Part shown: piece by piece, positions 11,331 to 22,227 of the stretch
Numbering within the stretch: position 1 is the first letter of the stretch
Layout: each line of letters opens with the position of its first letter
Source of the DNA: Fremontodendron californicum
Lineage: Eukaryota > Streptophyta > Magnoliopsida > Malvales > Malvaceae
Length of the DNA: 64,000 nt
Direction of reading: 5' to 3'
Assembly (NCBI GenBank): GCA_030761205.1
Contig: JAULJL010000039.1
Coordinates: 9,806,001 to 9,870,000, forward strand
Notes under the pieces: model-generated
Seen by the model: the letters and a program-made list of their open reading frames with translations, nothing else
Told to the model about the DNA's origin: nothing
The model's database searches: none
Made by a program: the position numbers and the translations under genes

Positions 11331-11974
11331 AAAATAAGTCTGATTTTCAGATTTTCTTCAAACTGAGCCTTGGGCTATCCCTTTTTAATCATTCTTCATC
11401 CACTGGGACTTTATTCTTACCAAGTCGGGCCATTTCTGTGATTCTTCTCGATTTCATCGAAATCCACCAAAAACCCTAATTCTCGATTTTCTATCGGATT
11501 GACTTTTCTTTCGGTTTTTCTTGCAAGCAGCTTCTCTATTACCCTTATTCAGTGCTTATCTTTCATTTGGAACCTTCAATTTTGACCAATTTGATCATTT
11601 AAGCACTTTTCCCCAAATTTCTAGGATTAAGGTTTCCTTTCTACTGAATCTCCAAATCCCAACTTTTGAACTCCATATCTTTCAATGTAGACCTCGGATT
11701 ATCAAAATTCTTTTGCCATTTTTCAATTAAACTTAAAATCTTGATTTTGAAAATGGGTTGACTTTTTTAGTAGTTGACTTTTTGCGGTTGACTTTTTTGG
11801 GGTTGACTTTTTTTGAGGTTGACTTTTTTGAGTTTGACTTTTTATGCTCGCCCTCTTAAACTAAGTCTCGGGGTACCACCTGCAGGATGAAAAAAGTCTT
11901 TTTACATTTTGAAACCTCAATTTAGGAAAAAAACATACCTGTTTTAGTGGTCCGGACAAAATTAGCTGTCTACA

Positions 11975-11987
11975 GCTGCACCTCTTT
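11975..11987 (-). promoter_or_regulatory. Polypurine tract of element A
   Basis: On the minus strand AAAGAGGTGCAGC directly precedes the 3' LTR start TGTAGACA. The same motif is AAAGAGGGGCAGC in B and AAAGAGGGACAGC in C. One purine-to-T change distinguishes A. Confidence 0.8.
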
Positions 11988-14240
11988 GGCTATTGCTGAG
12001 AATCAGGAATCAGGCAAAGATAAACAAGCACTAATTTTGTACGGTCAGTGAAATCACATGTGAAGGAAAGGGAAATAGGTTTTCTTTTTTCATTTCTTTA
12101 TTTTTTTAACTTTTAATTTTTTTTTTTTTTTTAAAAGCTGTAAATTGAAGATTTGTCCTTAAATTGAATTCCCTGACTAATCAAGGTTCGACCCGTCTTA
12201 AGGAAACGGATTCCATTTTCAAAAGAAAAAATTGTGCCCGAAGATCTTAAAAATGGTGCTCGAAGGTCTTAAAAAAATGGTGCCCAAAGGTCTTTAAAAT
12301 GGTGCCCGAAGGTCTTTAAAACTGGTGCCTTAAGGTCTTTAAAATTGGTGCCCGAAGGACTTTAAAACAGGTGCCCGAAGGTCTTTAAAATTGGTGCCCG
12401 AAGGTCTTTAAAACTGGTGCCCGAAGGTCTTTAAAATTGATGCCTGAAGGTCTTTAAAACTGGTGCCCGAAGGTCTTTAAAATTGGTGCTCGACGGTCTT
12501 TAAAATTGGTGCCCGAAGGTTTTTAAAACTGGTGCCCGAAGGTCTTTAAAACTGGTGCCCGAAGGTCTTTAAAACTGGTGCCCGAAGGTCTTTAAAACTA
12601 TGACTAAAATACCTTGACGACAGTCTCAAGGCTCGACTCGTCTGATAAACAAAATGAATTTGATATAAAACAGAAGGAAATACCTCGATGGCGGTCTCAG
12701 ATTCTGAATCTTTTGAGAAGCAAAACGAGTTCTCTTTGGGGAAGTCCAAGTTTCCCTGATTTTTGCACTGTTAGCTAAATGCAATGATGAGAATGTCATG
12801 CTTTTGCAAATGCTTGTATGTTTCCTAAAAATAAATGCAATCAAATGATTGTGCCATGATTTCTAATCTATGGTTTCTTTGAGGTTCACAGATTATCTGA
12901 CTTCATGACAGAGTCTTCAATTGTTCATTGATGCCCCACTTAAGGAATTCTTCACTCAAGATATCTTGTCAAACAGTCTCAGCTTCTGTCTTTCGCTGAA
13001 GTTCACAGATTTTCTGACTTCGTGATGAAGTTTCCCACACGTTCACTGTTTTTTTTTCTGGGTAAACTTTCCAAACCTTTCCCAAGATATAAATCTATTC
13101 CTTAGTAATACTTTGAAATCCCTTTATTTAAAGATTTTTATTACTAATCATCATTCAATTTAATAACAACCATAATGCATCTCAAAAGTATATGAAAGAG
13201 AATATGAATCAAGCAAAAATTATCATGAAAAGGACAACAAGAATTTATTGTAGGAAATGTTTTTTTAAAATAATAAATATATATCAAGGATATAAGAAAT
13301 AAATATAAGGTTATAGGCTGTAGATGCCCCGGATGCGGAATATCTTGGACCCCTCCTTTTTCAAGCCATCTGAAATTTCTCTTGAACAAGCAATTTACTT
13401 GGTTAACCTCTTAGCTTCTGTAGTTACATTAGACTGAGTTGTTCCCCTTTCCTCTGATTGTCAGATACTTTCTCCCCTTTTACACGGAGTATTGATTCAA
13501 GTTTTGATCAGTACTTGAGCCGCCCTTTGCTGGTTTTCAACTCAAGTGTCTTCCATTCGGTATCAAGTCGCCCTTTGCGGGTTTTCGGCTTAAACCTCTC
13601 CTTTTACATTCTTTTTTCATTTCCATTTTTTTTTTGTATTCTACCATGTATCTGAGAATTCTAAATGCTTCCAAGGTAAAAATATCAATTCAAAAGATGG
13701 GATGAGTTCTGAGAATAACCTTTCAAATTAAATATCCATGCTTGATCAAAATGGGCTTTAGAAGCACGTAATGTAGACCAAGGTTTAGGTTTAGAAAGAA
13801 AGGATAAATAGGCCCAAAATGTGTTTAAGGGTGATTGGATCAAGGATCATTTCTTGAGAAGAATTTGTTCTTGAAACATTTGTCCCTTTTTGGACTTTCT
13901 TTTTTCTTTTTTTGTTTGCTTTATTGGCTTTCATTTGCCACATTTTTCGATGACTTTCTTTTTTCCATGTTTTTAATTATCTTTCCTAAAATTTTCCCTC
14001 CAGTGTAGAGGGTGATCCTTGATCAAGATTTAAAGAAAGAAATAATTCCTAAGGCTCAAAATGGGTGACTAAGGATAATTTCTTCTTAGTGAAAGGAATA
14101 TGAAAGATGGCCATTCATCATATCAAGCATGACTATTCTCTTTGAAAAGCAATTCTCAGGGGAAATAGATATATAGAATTTATATTTTTACACTTGGAAT
14201 CATTCGAATTTCCATGTGCACACCATCACACATTTTTTTT
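11988..14240 (-). other. Element A 3' UTR (hypervariable region)
   Basis: About 2.25 kb lies between integrase and the polypurine tract with no supported gene. The half next to integrase aligns with the equivalent region of B (37205-38340). The half next to the LTR holds a 23-bp tandem array. A short conserved block near 12165-12215, about a resolved GACTAATCAAGG core, recurs in the 3' UTRs of B and C. Confidence 0.75.
12233..12598. repeat. 23-bp tandem array in element A 3' UTR
   Basis: About 16 copies of a 23-bp unit close to GGTGCCCGAAGGTCTTTAAA plus ACT are present. Most carry only one or two changes, alternating AAACT and AAATT endings. It is unrelated in sequence to the arrays at the same position in B and C. 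Confidence 0.9.
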
Positions 14241-15398
14241 TCAAGCATAATACTTCTTCAGTTCATCCGCATTCACAGGATGTCTAAAATCATCTCCGTC
14301 CATCCGAGTTAGAATCAATGCTCCTCCAGAAAAAGCTCTCTTTACTACGTAGGGTCCTTCCCAATTCGGAGCCCATTTTCCTCTCGGGTCCTTCACTATA
14401 GGGAGAAATTTTCTTAGTACCAACTCCCCTTCTCAAAACTGTCTGGGACGAACCTTCTTGTTGTGGACTCGAATCATCCTTTTCTGATACAACTGCCCGT
14501 GACAAATTGCTTTCAATCTTTTCTCCTCAATGAGATTCAACTGTGCATAACGAGCTCTAACCCATTCTGCTTCCTCTAGGCCAACTTCCATCAAAACCCG
14601 AAGTGAAGGGATCTCTACTTCAATAGGTAGCACTGCTTCCATCCCGTATACCAAAGAAAATGGTGTTGCCCCTGTAGATGTACGGACCGAAGTACGATAT
14701 GCATGAAGAGAAAACGGCAAGATTTCATGCCAATCCTTGTACATATTGGTCATCTTCTCAACAATCCTCTTGATGTTCTTGTTAGCTGCTTCTACTGCGC
14801 CATTCATCTTTGGACGGTAAGGTGCCAAATTATGATGTGTGATCTTGAATTGAGTACACACTTCTCTCATCATCATATTGTTCAAATTGAGAGCATTATC
14901 CGAAATAATTCTTGCTGGCAACCCGTAACGGCATATGATTTCTTTTTTGACGAATCTGAATACCACCGACTTTGTTACATTCGTGTAGGAAAAAGCTTCT
15001 ACTCACTTTGTGAAATAATCTATGGCCACCAAGATGAAACGATGTCCATTTGAAGCTTTCGGGGTAATAGGCCCGATCATATCCATTCCCCACATTGAAA
15101 AGGGCCATGGTGTAGTCATGACATGTAATAGCGATGGCGACACATGAATCTTATCTGCGTATATCTGGCATTTATGGCACTTCCGAGAATAACTGATGCA
15201 ATCTCCTTCCATCGTCAGCCAATAGTACCCTGCCCTCATAATCTGTTTAGCAAGCATATGACCATTAGCATGGGTGCCACATATCCCTTCATGGACCTCT
15301 TCTATGATTCTTCGAGCTTCAGCAGACCCGACACATCTCAATAAGACTTGATCTTTCCCTTTCTTGTAGAGAATCTCGCTATCTAGAACAAAACCCAT
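14241..15398 (-). pseudogene. Integrase of element A (broken)
   Basis: Integrase would insert the retrotransposon cDNA into host DNA. An N-terminal zinc-binding HH-CC is visible (GTHANGH region, then CHKC). The catalytic Asp lies in WGMDMIGP, the second Asp in SDNALNLN and Glu in GAVEAANK with D35E spacing. A GPY-type C-terminal module (WEGPYVVKRAF) ends at KKYYA and the stop at 14241. In-frame TGA codons interrupt it at 15003-15005 (TGG to TGA) and 14433-14435 (CGA to TGA, judged against B and C). All catalytic residues survive. A frameshift separates it from the upstream RNase H near 15400-15420. Confidence 0.85.
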
Positions 15399-15409
15399 TG
15401 CTAGCCTTC

Positions 15410-16060
15410 TCAGAGTCCTCTTGTCATTCTCTGTTGCCTGTTTGGATACTGTTGACTTTTGATGTACTGCAAGATGTCATTATACCAAGAAAGGCCATAT
15501 GCTTCTTCTTCAATACTCAGATAGTGGGCAGGAGACTCATATATGCTCATTTTGATAGGCACAACTTCCGCCCCTTCATTCACTTTAAACATTGATGACA
15601 AAGTAGCTAGAGCATCCGCCATCCGATTTTATTCTCGAGAAAAGTATTTGAAATTCACTTCTTCAAACTCCTCCAATAAACTCAGTATGAGTTCTCGGTA
15701 TCGGATTAGTTTTGTATCTCGAGTTTTCCATTCTCCTCTTAGCTGGTAAATGACTAAGGCTGAGTCTCCGAAAACTTCCAATACTTTGATCTTTCTGTCC
15801 ACTGCAGCGCAAAGGCCCATAGTACATGCTTCATATTCGGCAGTATTGTTTGTACAATCAAAATCCAATCTGACAGTGAATGGATAATAATCTTCTTTTG
15901 GGGATATAAGCACTGCACCGATTCCATGCCCCATGGCGTTAAATGCGCCATCGAAGTACATTTTCCATACTTTCTTCTTCAGGGAAACATCATCTGCTTG
16001 CGACACATACATCAAGTCCTCATCTGGGAAGTCAAAGTTCAACGGCTCATAATCTTCCAC
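15410..16060 (-). pseudogene. Second (archaeal-like) RNase H of element A
   Basis: A second RNase H domain follows the RT-connected one, a hallmark of the Tat lineage. The active-site pattern is visible: Asp in YFDGA, Glu in NNTAEYEA, Asp in FGDSALV and Asp in NRMADALA. The domain would remove the RNA strand during reverse transcription. The frame is interrupted by a TAA at 15629-15631, just before NRMADALA, and ends in a frameshift near 15420. The open frame upstream starts at 16060, after a local frameshift pair in the RT-RNase H tail. Confidence 0.8.
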
Positions 16061-16078
16061 TACCCGACTTGCTAAAAT

Positions 16079-17690
16079 TCATCCACTGCACTGCCCTTGA
16101 TAGTTTTTTGACTTACATATACAATGTCGTATTCTGACAATAAAACCTGTCGTCCTCCCTGACAAAGAAGGTGTTTCCAACATGTACTTGACTGGATCCA
16201 GCTTGGCAATCAGCGACGTTGTGTGATACAACATATACTGTCTGAGTCTTCGAGCAGTCCAAGCTAAGGCGCAACACAACTTCTCTACTGATGAATATTT
16301 CAACTCATAATCTGTGAACTTCTTGCTGAGGTAGTAAACTGCCTGTTCTTTCTTTCTAGTTTCATCAAGCTGCCCCAAAACACAACCCATGGATCTTTCA
16401 AATACTGATAAATACAGTATCATTGGTTTATCTAAAATAGGTGGCATTAATACTAGTGGGTTTGATAGATAATGCTTAACCTTTTCAAAAGCAATCTGAC
16501 ACCCTTCATCCCATTCTCCTGGATCACGTTTCCGAAGTAACTTAAATATTGGATCACATTTGTCGGTTAACTCTGAAATAAACCGAGCAATGTAATTCAA
16601 TCTCCCTAGAAAGCCTCTTACTTCCTTTTGAGTGCGAGGTGGTGGCAGATTCTGAATGGCCTTCACTTTATCTGGGTCAATCTCAATTCCTCTTTTGCTG
16701 ACGACAAAACCCAACAACTTCCCCGAGGTGACTCCAAAAGTGCATTTTGCCGGATTTAGCTTGAGTCTAAACTTCCTTAGTCGTTCAAAGAGCTTCTTAA
16801 GATTCACAATATGCTCCTCTTCTCCTTGTGACTTTGCGATCATATCATCAACGTAGACCTCAATTCCCTTATGCATCATATCATGAAACAAGGTTACCAT
16901 GGCTCTTTGGTATATTGCCCCAGCATTCTTCAACCCAAATGGCATTACTTTGTAGCAAAAGGTTTCCCACATTGTAACAAATGTAATTTTCTCCATGTCT
17001 TCTGGTGCCATCTTGATCTGATTGTATCCTGAGAATCCATCCATAAAAGAAAATAAAGAACTCTTCGCTGTATTATCCACCATAGTATCAATATGGGGCA
17101 AAGGGAAATTATCTTTAGGGCTGACCTTGTTTAAATCTCGGTAATCAATGCACATTCGCACCTTGCCATCCTTCTTTGGTACCGAAACAATATTTGCCAC
17201 CCATTATGGATATTTTGCCACCTCTAAGAATCCAGCATCAAATTGCTTCTTTACCTCCTCCTTTATCTTTAACAGCATGTCGGGCCTCATTCTTCTCAAC
17301 TTTTGCTGAATTGGCTTGCATTCTGGCCTTAAAGTAAGCTTATGAACCAGAATATCCGGATCTAACCCTGGCATGTCCTGGTAAGACCATGCAAATACAT
17401 CCACATACTCCTAGAGCAAAGCTATCAATTCACCTTTTATTGATGATGACAATGAAGTTCCGATTTTGACTTCTTTTATCTCTTCACTATTTCCCAGATT
17501 TATCGTCTCCAATAACTCCTTATGAGGAAGTACTTATTTCTACTCTTGTTCTATTTTCCTCAATAGATCTGGAGGTAGACCATAATCCTCAGTATCTTCA
17601 TTAGCCTCAAAATCACCCGTGCAAATGGGTCTTTCAAAATTGATTTCAGAATTACTGACAGGAAGGTCCTCATATTCCGCATCCGTACAC
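16079..17690 (-). pseudogene. Reverse transcriptase and first RNase H of element A
   Basis: This is the exon downstream of the Ogre intron. RT motifs include the linker DVFAWSYQDMPG, VPKKDGKVRMCIDYRDLNK, the first catalytic Asp in FMDGFSGYNQI and the YVDD catalytic box. The connected RNase H shows only LYLSVFERSMGCVL and YYLSKKFTDYE; its usual first catalytic Asp is missing, as is usual where a second RNase H has taken over. Breaks are stops near 17540, near 17405 and at 17204-17206 (TAA), and a frameshift pair between about 16170 and 16080. The RT catalytic residues themselves are intact. Confidence 0.85.
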
Positions 17691-17899
17691 CTATAAATAG
17701 GTGGAGAAGAAACAATATAGGAAAATATATAATGAAAACAAAATGAATAATAAAAATGAAAGAATATGGACACATCAATATGGATAAAATGCATTGTGCT
17801 TGTTATTTATTGAATGAAAATATTTAAAAAACCCATTATAGAAAAAACTATTAATATCTCTGGGTAAAGATAATTAAGATTGCTTTTTAAAAGTATTAC
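17691..17899 (-). other. Ogre-type intron between protease and RT, element A
   Basis: On the minus strand the donor is CCAAA/GTAATAC (GT at 17899-17898) and the acceptor is TTTATAG/GTGTACGG (AG at 17692-17691), 209 bp. Joining the flanks restores one reading frame: AA plus G makes Lys, followed by Cys-Thr-Asp. The stop codon TAA of the gag-protease frame is made of donor bases (AAG-TAA), so unspliced RNA stops at the splice site. B (33531-33743) and C (48460-48661) have the same arrangement. Confidence 0.75.
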
Positions 17900-19421
17900 T
17901 TTGGAATAGACTTAAAAATTATGGGCAACTCAGTCGCACTCCAGTTGGTTAGTCTATATCCTAGTGGACAAGGTCGCACCATCCAATTAACATTCTTTCT
18001 TTCAATTCTGTTTTTCTCAGTCTTGCAGATCTCCACATCATACATCTGCTCATCCCTATTCACCTGGAATCTCTCTAAAGCTTGCTCTATCATTACGAGC
18101 ACATCATCAGAATCCTTTTCTCCGAACAGAGAACCGACTGAGCGAAAGCTGTGAAGGATAGGTGGGAATGTCATAGGCTCCCATTCAATATCCATACCCA
18201 TAAAATGGGCCATCCTCCTTTGTCGGTTCCTTTCAACTTGTTTCCTTTTCTCATTGGCCTTCGAAAGATATCCTAGGCCAAAACGGTCTTTCTTTTCTTT
18301 TACTTCCATTGCTCGAGCCATCCCCTGAAGATACTTCCCGAGACCTTTTCCAGCCCTGCAGCCTTTTCCTAGGGTGGTTCTTACCCCCAGCCTTGTGTTC
18401 TTGGACAGCCTCAGTTTCAAAAATTTTCGTTCTTCAGCGACGAAAACTGCATTTACAAATTCCAAAGACCGGAAAAAGTATTCCACGGCATCTTCATTGG
18501 GCTCAACATAAGGAGATTCAGTAGATGCAGAGGCTATTATATCTTCTTCTCCTGATACTGAGATCAAACGGCCCTCCATCACAAATTTCAATTTTTGGTG
18601 AAGAGACGAGGGTACAGCCCCAGCTGAATGTATCCACGGCCTTTCCAACAAGCAATTATAAGATGGATTAATGTCCATGACCTTGAAGTTCACTGTATAA
18701 ATGCACGGGCCTATCTCCAGAGGAACTTCAATGGTTCCCATAACCTCTCTCCTTGTTCCATCAAAAGCCCTGACCACTGTGCAACTTGGTATCATATAGG
18801 ATATATCCACTGGCAATTTGGATAGGGTTACTAAAGGCATCACATTTAGTGAAGAACTGTTATCCAAGAAGACTCTTGGTAATATGTGCCCCTTACAAGT
18901 GGTAGTTATATGGAGAGCTTTCGTTGATCCAATACCATTGGGTGGTATCTCCTCATAGCTGAAAAATATGTAATCATCTACTGCGATGTTCCCACCAGCC
19001 TATCCAGCTTTTCCACTGATATATTATTAGCCACGTATGCCTGATTTAATACTCTTAACAGAGCATTTCTGTGTGGTTCTGAATTTAAAAGCAAGGATAA
19101 GATTGATATCCTAGCTGGTTGTCGTTGCAGTTGTTCAACCACGCTATATTCACTGTGCTTTATAAATTTTAAGAACTCACATGCTTTCTTCTCACATACT
19201 GGTTCTTTCAATCTGTTAACCGGGGCTGATCCCCTCTCTGTTTCCTTTGGCAAATCCATCTCAATATGGATTGGCTCGACTACCTTCTTCCCTTTATCAG
19301 TTCCTCTGTCTTTCCCTGCTAACCCCTGTTCAACGGCCTCCGGAGCATAACACCTCCCGCTTCGGGTTAAATACCCCATACCTATGATATCCTGCTGGCT
19401 TGAAGACCCGGGCATAACCAT
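17900..19421 (-). pseudogene. Protease and G-patch region of element A
   Basis: The aspartic protease would cleave the polyprotein. The expected Asp-Asn-Gly-Ser active-site stretch reads LDNSSSLNV here: the Gly has changed to Ser, whereas B and C keep DNGSS, so the enzyme is probably inactive. A family-typical YNCLLERPWIHSAG follows. Downstream, a Gly-rich GKGCRAGKGLGKYLQG is a G-patch, known in Tat/Ogre proteases and thought to bind RNA. The frame is broken near 18980 (frameshift) and then open from 18867 to the stop at 17896, which overlaps the intron donor. Confidence 0.8.
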
Positions 19422-19505
19422 GCTGCAGTCATATTTCCATGGTGTAGCCTTGTTTTCCTTGTATGGAAAGGAAATAGGTAGATCAATGATTAATTTTGGC
19501 GTATT

Positions 19506-21567
19506 TTATTCAATGACTGGCATAACTTTTTCCTCCGGTTCATCATAATAGATGATCAGGGGTCTTCCTATCCCATAGCCACTTGCCTTTTCAATGACTT
19601 CTATTTCCTCTTCTATCTCCATGTAGAATTGGGCTTCTCCATTATCCATCATCCTTTGGACTTTAACCCGAAAGTCCTCGCAGTTCTGTATGTCATGGCC
19701 TCCATACTTATGGAATGGGCACCAATTATGCCCTCTTTTTGCAACCATTTTCGGACTATCTGTATCTTCCACCAATCCTGCCTTGACCATTTCAACCCTT
19801 ACTGTCATCATCGGAGTCTTAACTTCCCCAATATCCTTTTTTAATCTTCTGCCTTCTCTAGTCAATATTGCATTTACCTGATTGCCAGCATCATTGGGCA
19901 ATGGGTTTCCAGCTACGTTCGACCCATTTTTTGATCCAAACTTCACAACCCCAGCATTGATCAGGCTTTGGACTTTCTTTATTAAGGCTAGGCAATCTTC
20001 AATTGAATGTCCTTGGATTCCCGCGTGGTATGCACAGTTAGTGTTTGCATTATATCATCTTGGATATGGAGGTGTCAAAGGTTTTACGTACATGTGTGCA
20101 ACAAGTTGACCCTGCAATAGTTTTGGATATAGCTTACCGTAGATAGTAGGAATCGGATCATATTGGGCTTTTTGATCGTTCCTTGGTGAACGTTGGTAAT
20201 TACGCGCAGGACCCTGAGTGTTTGGGACAGTATTTCTAGGAAGGGTTATTTGAGGGGATATGCCAGTTGGGAATGGCTGTTGTGGTATATTGGTGTAAGG
20301 GAACGGGTTTTGGGTAAGGTGATTGACATTGGGGTAATAAGGATTATACCCCGGATATAGTGTGTAAGGTGTCAGAGGTGTATAAGGTGTGGTAGGAGTA
20401 TAGGGCCTTGATGGTGTGTATGGTGTAGGAGGTGTATAAGGATATTGGTTGAAGCTTACTGCATGGGTTTCCTCCTTCTTCTTTGCAGGAAAAGCTCTCT
20501 TTGGGGTAGCAGACTCACCCCCCTTCTATCTTTCCATTCTTAATAGCTAACTCAATCATTTCCCCAGATATTACCGTATCTGCAAAATCCTTGGTAGCGC
20601 TTCCCACCAATTTGTCATAATAGGGTGCTTTCAATGTGTTGATGAAAAGCACCATGGTTTCTTTGCTAGTTAAAGGGGGTTGCACTTGTGTGGCCAGATC
20701 CCTCCACCTCTGCGAATACTCCTTGAAGGTCTCATTGGACCTCTTTTCCATATTCTGTAATGACAACCAATTCGGTACCATGTCGGACACATGCTTATAA
20801 TATTCCATAAAAGCCCTGCCCAAATCCGTCCATGAACGAATCTTGGTACGACTCAGTTGATTGTACCATCAGGTGGATGACCCTGTTAAACTGTCTTGGA
20901 AGGAATGAATAAGCAATTTCTCATTATCCTCATGCCTCGTCATTCTTCTGTACTACATGGTCAGATGAGCTGATGGGTTGGTGGTCCCATTATACTTTTC
21001 AAAGTCTGGTACTTTGAACTTCGGTGGAATTACTAGATCATGTACCAAGCTCATCTCTTTGGCATCTAGACTGCCAAATAACTCTGCTCCTTCCACTTCT
21101 CTTAGCCTTTCTTCCAACAACTGCTATTTCTTCTGAGATTCAGCGGTTTCGACCCTCTTTAGTTCAGTCATTTTGGCCCTTTCCTTTTCTGCCATTTCTT
21201 CGAAATCTGGAACCTCAACCTCAATTGGATCAACTCCGATGTTACCCCTTTTTGGATCGAAATTCTGTGCTTCGACCGCTGGCTGGATGTAAATGTAAGA
21301 AGCTGCCCCAGTTGGGATTTCATTTCCCATAGGTTGGGATGTCTGGCCATTTCTTTGTACCACTTCTGGTCGATCCTCCTGATTCACTGCCCCCATTCTA
21401 GTAACTGAATTCTCTCTGGGCCACTTCTGCTTCATCATAGTGCTCATCATCTCCATGAGCTTTGTCATCTGTTCTCGTGTCTCTTCTTGAGACTTAGTCA
21501 ACTGCTCCTGCAGTTCTTTCTGGATTCTTTACATTCTTTCAATTCTGGTAAGCTGATCATTTTCCAT
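19506..21567 (-). pseudogene. gag of element A (broken)
   Basis: The start is ATG at 21567, chosen because B and C start at the homologous codon. The capsid core is recognisable (FGSLDAKEMSLV, FEKYNGTTNPSAHLTM, LATQVQPPLTSKE, FINTLKAPYYDKLVG). A Pro/Tyr/Thr-rich linker of YTPP repeats follows. Two CHHC-type knuckles come next: C-X2-H-X5-H-X4-C (CAYHAGIQG region) and C-X2-H-X4-H-X4-C (CPFHKYGGH region). Breaks include TAA at codon 13 (21529-21531), a stop near 21124, a 1-bp insertion in a G run near 20515 and TGA at 20055-20057 (TGG to TGA). Confidence 0.85.
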
Positions 21568-22227
21568 GGCTCTTGTTCGAGATCAAGTTTTGTAAGGGTG
21601 TTGGAAATCTGGTTCTTTCTGAGTGCGACCAATTGTACCTTTAGTTTTAAAAACCATGGATTAGAAATTATTGACATATTTTTTATTTTTATTTTATAAA
21701 AAATGAATAAATGAATGAATGAATGTTAGTGAATGTTCAACTAAATAAATGACTAAATGTATGAACTTAGATGACTAATTATAAAGAATAAATGAATGAA
21801 CAAATAAATAAATGACTAAGTGTATGAACAATTTATAAAGAATAAATGAATAAATGATTATGAATATAAATGAAATATATAAAAGAAAGAACTAGTGAAT
21901 GATGAATGTATTTAAAGTATTGGCCTCGGGATAATTCCAACCAAACGGTCTTTCATTGATTTCCTGGAACTAAATACATCAAAGAAAAGATCTCTGTTTT
22001 AGACAACATGATAATCTGTCTCTCCTAAAAACTATTACAAAATACTGGTAACTCCCTCGGATCCTGGACCTTCTTCACTGCCCTTCTTTGATTGCCTTAC
22101 TCTTCCATCTGATCCCAACTTGTTCACGACCCTTTGACGTGTCAACAGAAGCATCGCCGTGTAAGTTTTCCCTAGCTTGTTTCTCAAGTTGATTTGCTCG
22201 GGCTTCCTTGTGTTTTGCTTTTTCTAC
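21568..22227 (-). other. Spacer between ORF1 and gag, element A
   Basis: About 660 bp with no gene. The 21690-21900 part is low-complexity, with AATGAATG-type repeats. The rest aligns with the leader of B at 6245-6744. It would serve as the gag leader in the RNA. Confidence 0.7.

Larger units (their letters stand above)
6813..11974 (-). repeat. Element A 3' LTR
   Basis: This 5,162-bp LTR (plus-strand ends TGTCGCAAC...TGTCTACA) is a direct repeat of 24817-29977. It adjoins the polypurine tract at 11975. It holds no credible gene. It contains three kinds of internal short repeats: about 38-bp AT-rich units at 7580-7815, units containing GCATTTTCACAAACACTT at about 9100-9610, and about 150-bp units at 10690-11330. 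Open frames within it are by-products of these repeats. A primer-site-like 11-mer at 6950-6960 has one change relative to the other LTR. Confidence 0.92.

Noticed and set aside
11123..11479. Open frame in A's 3' LTR (and its partner at 29099-29383)
   Set aside because: It lies in the same LTR repeat zone; the frame is not conserved between the two LTRs of A.
12233..12598. Possible CRISPR-like array
   Set aside because: Units are contiguous with no unique spacers, and the context is a plant retrotransposon 3' UTR.
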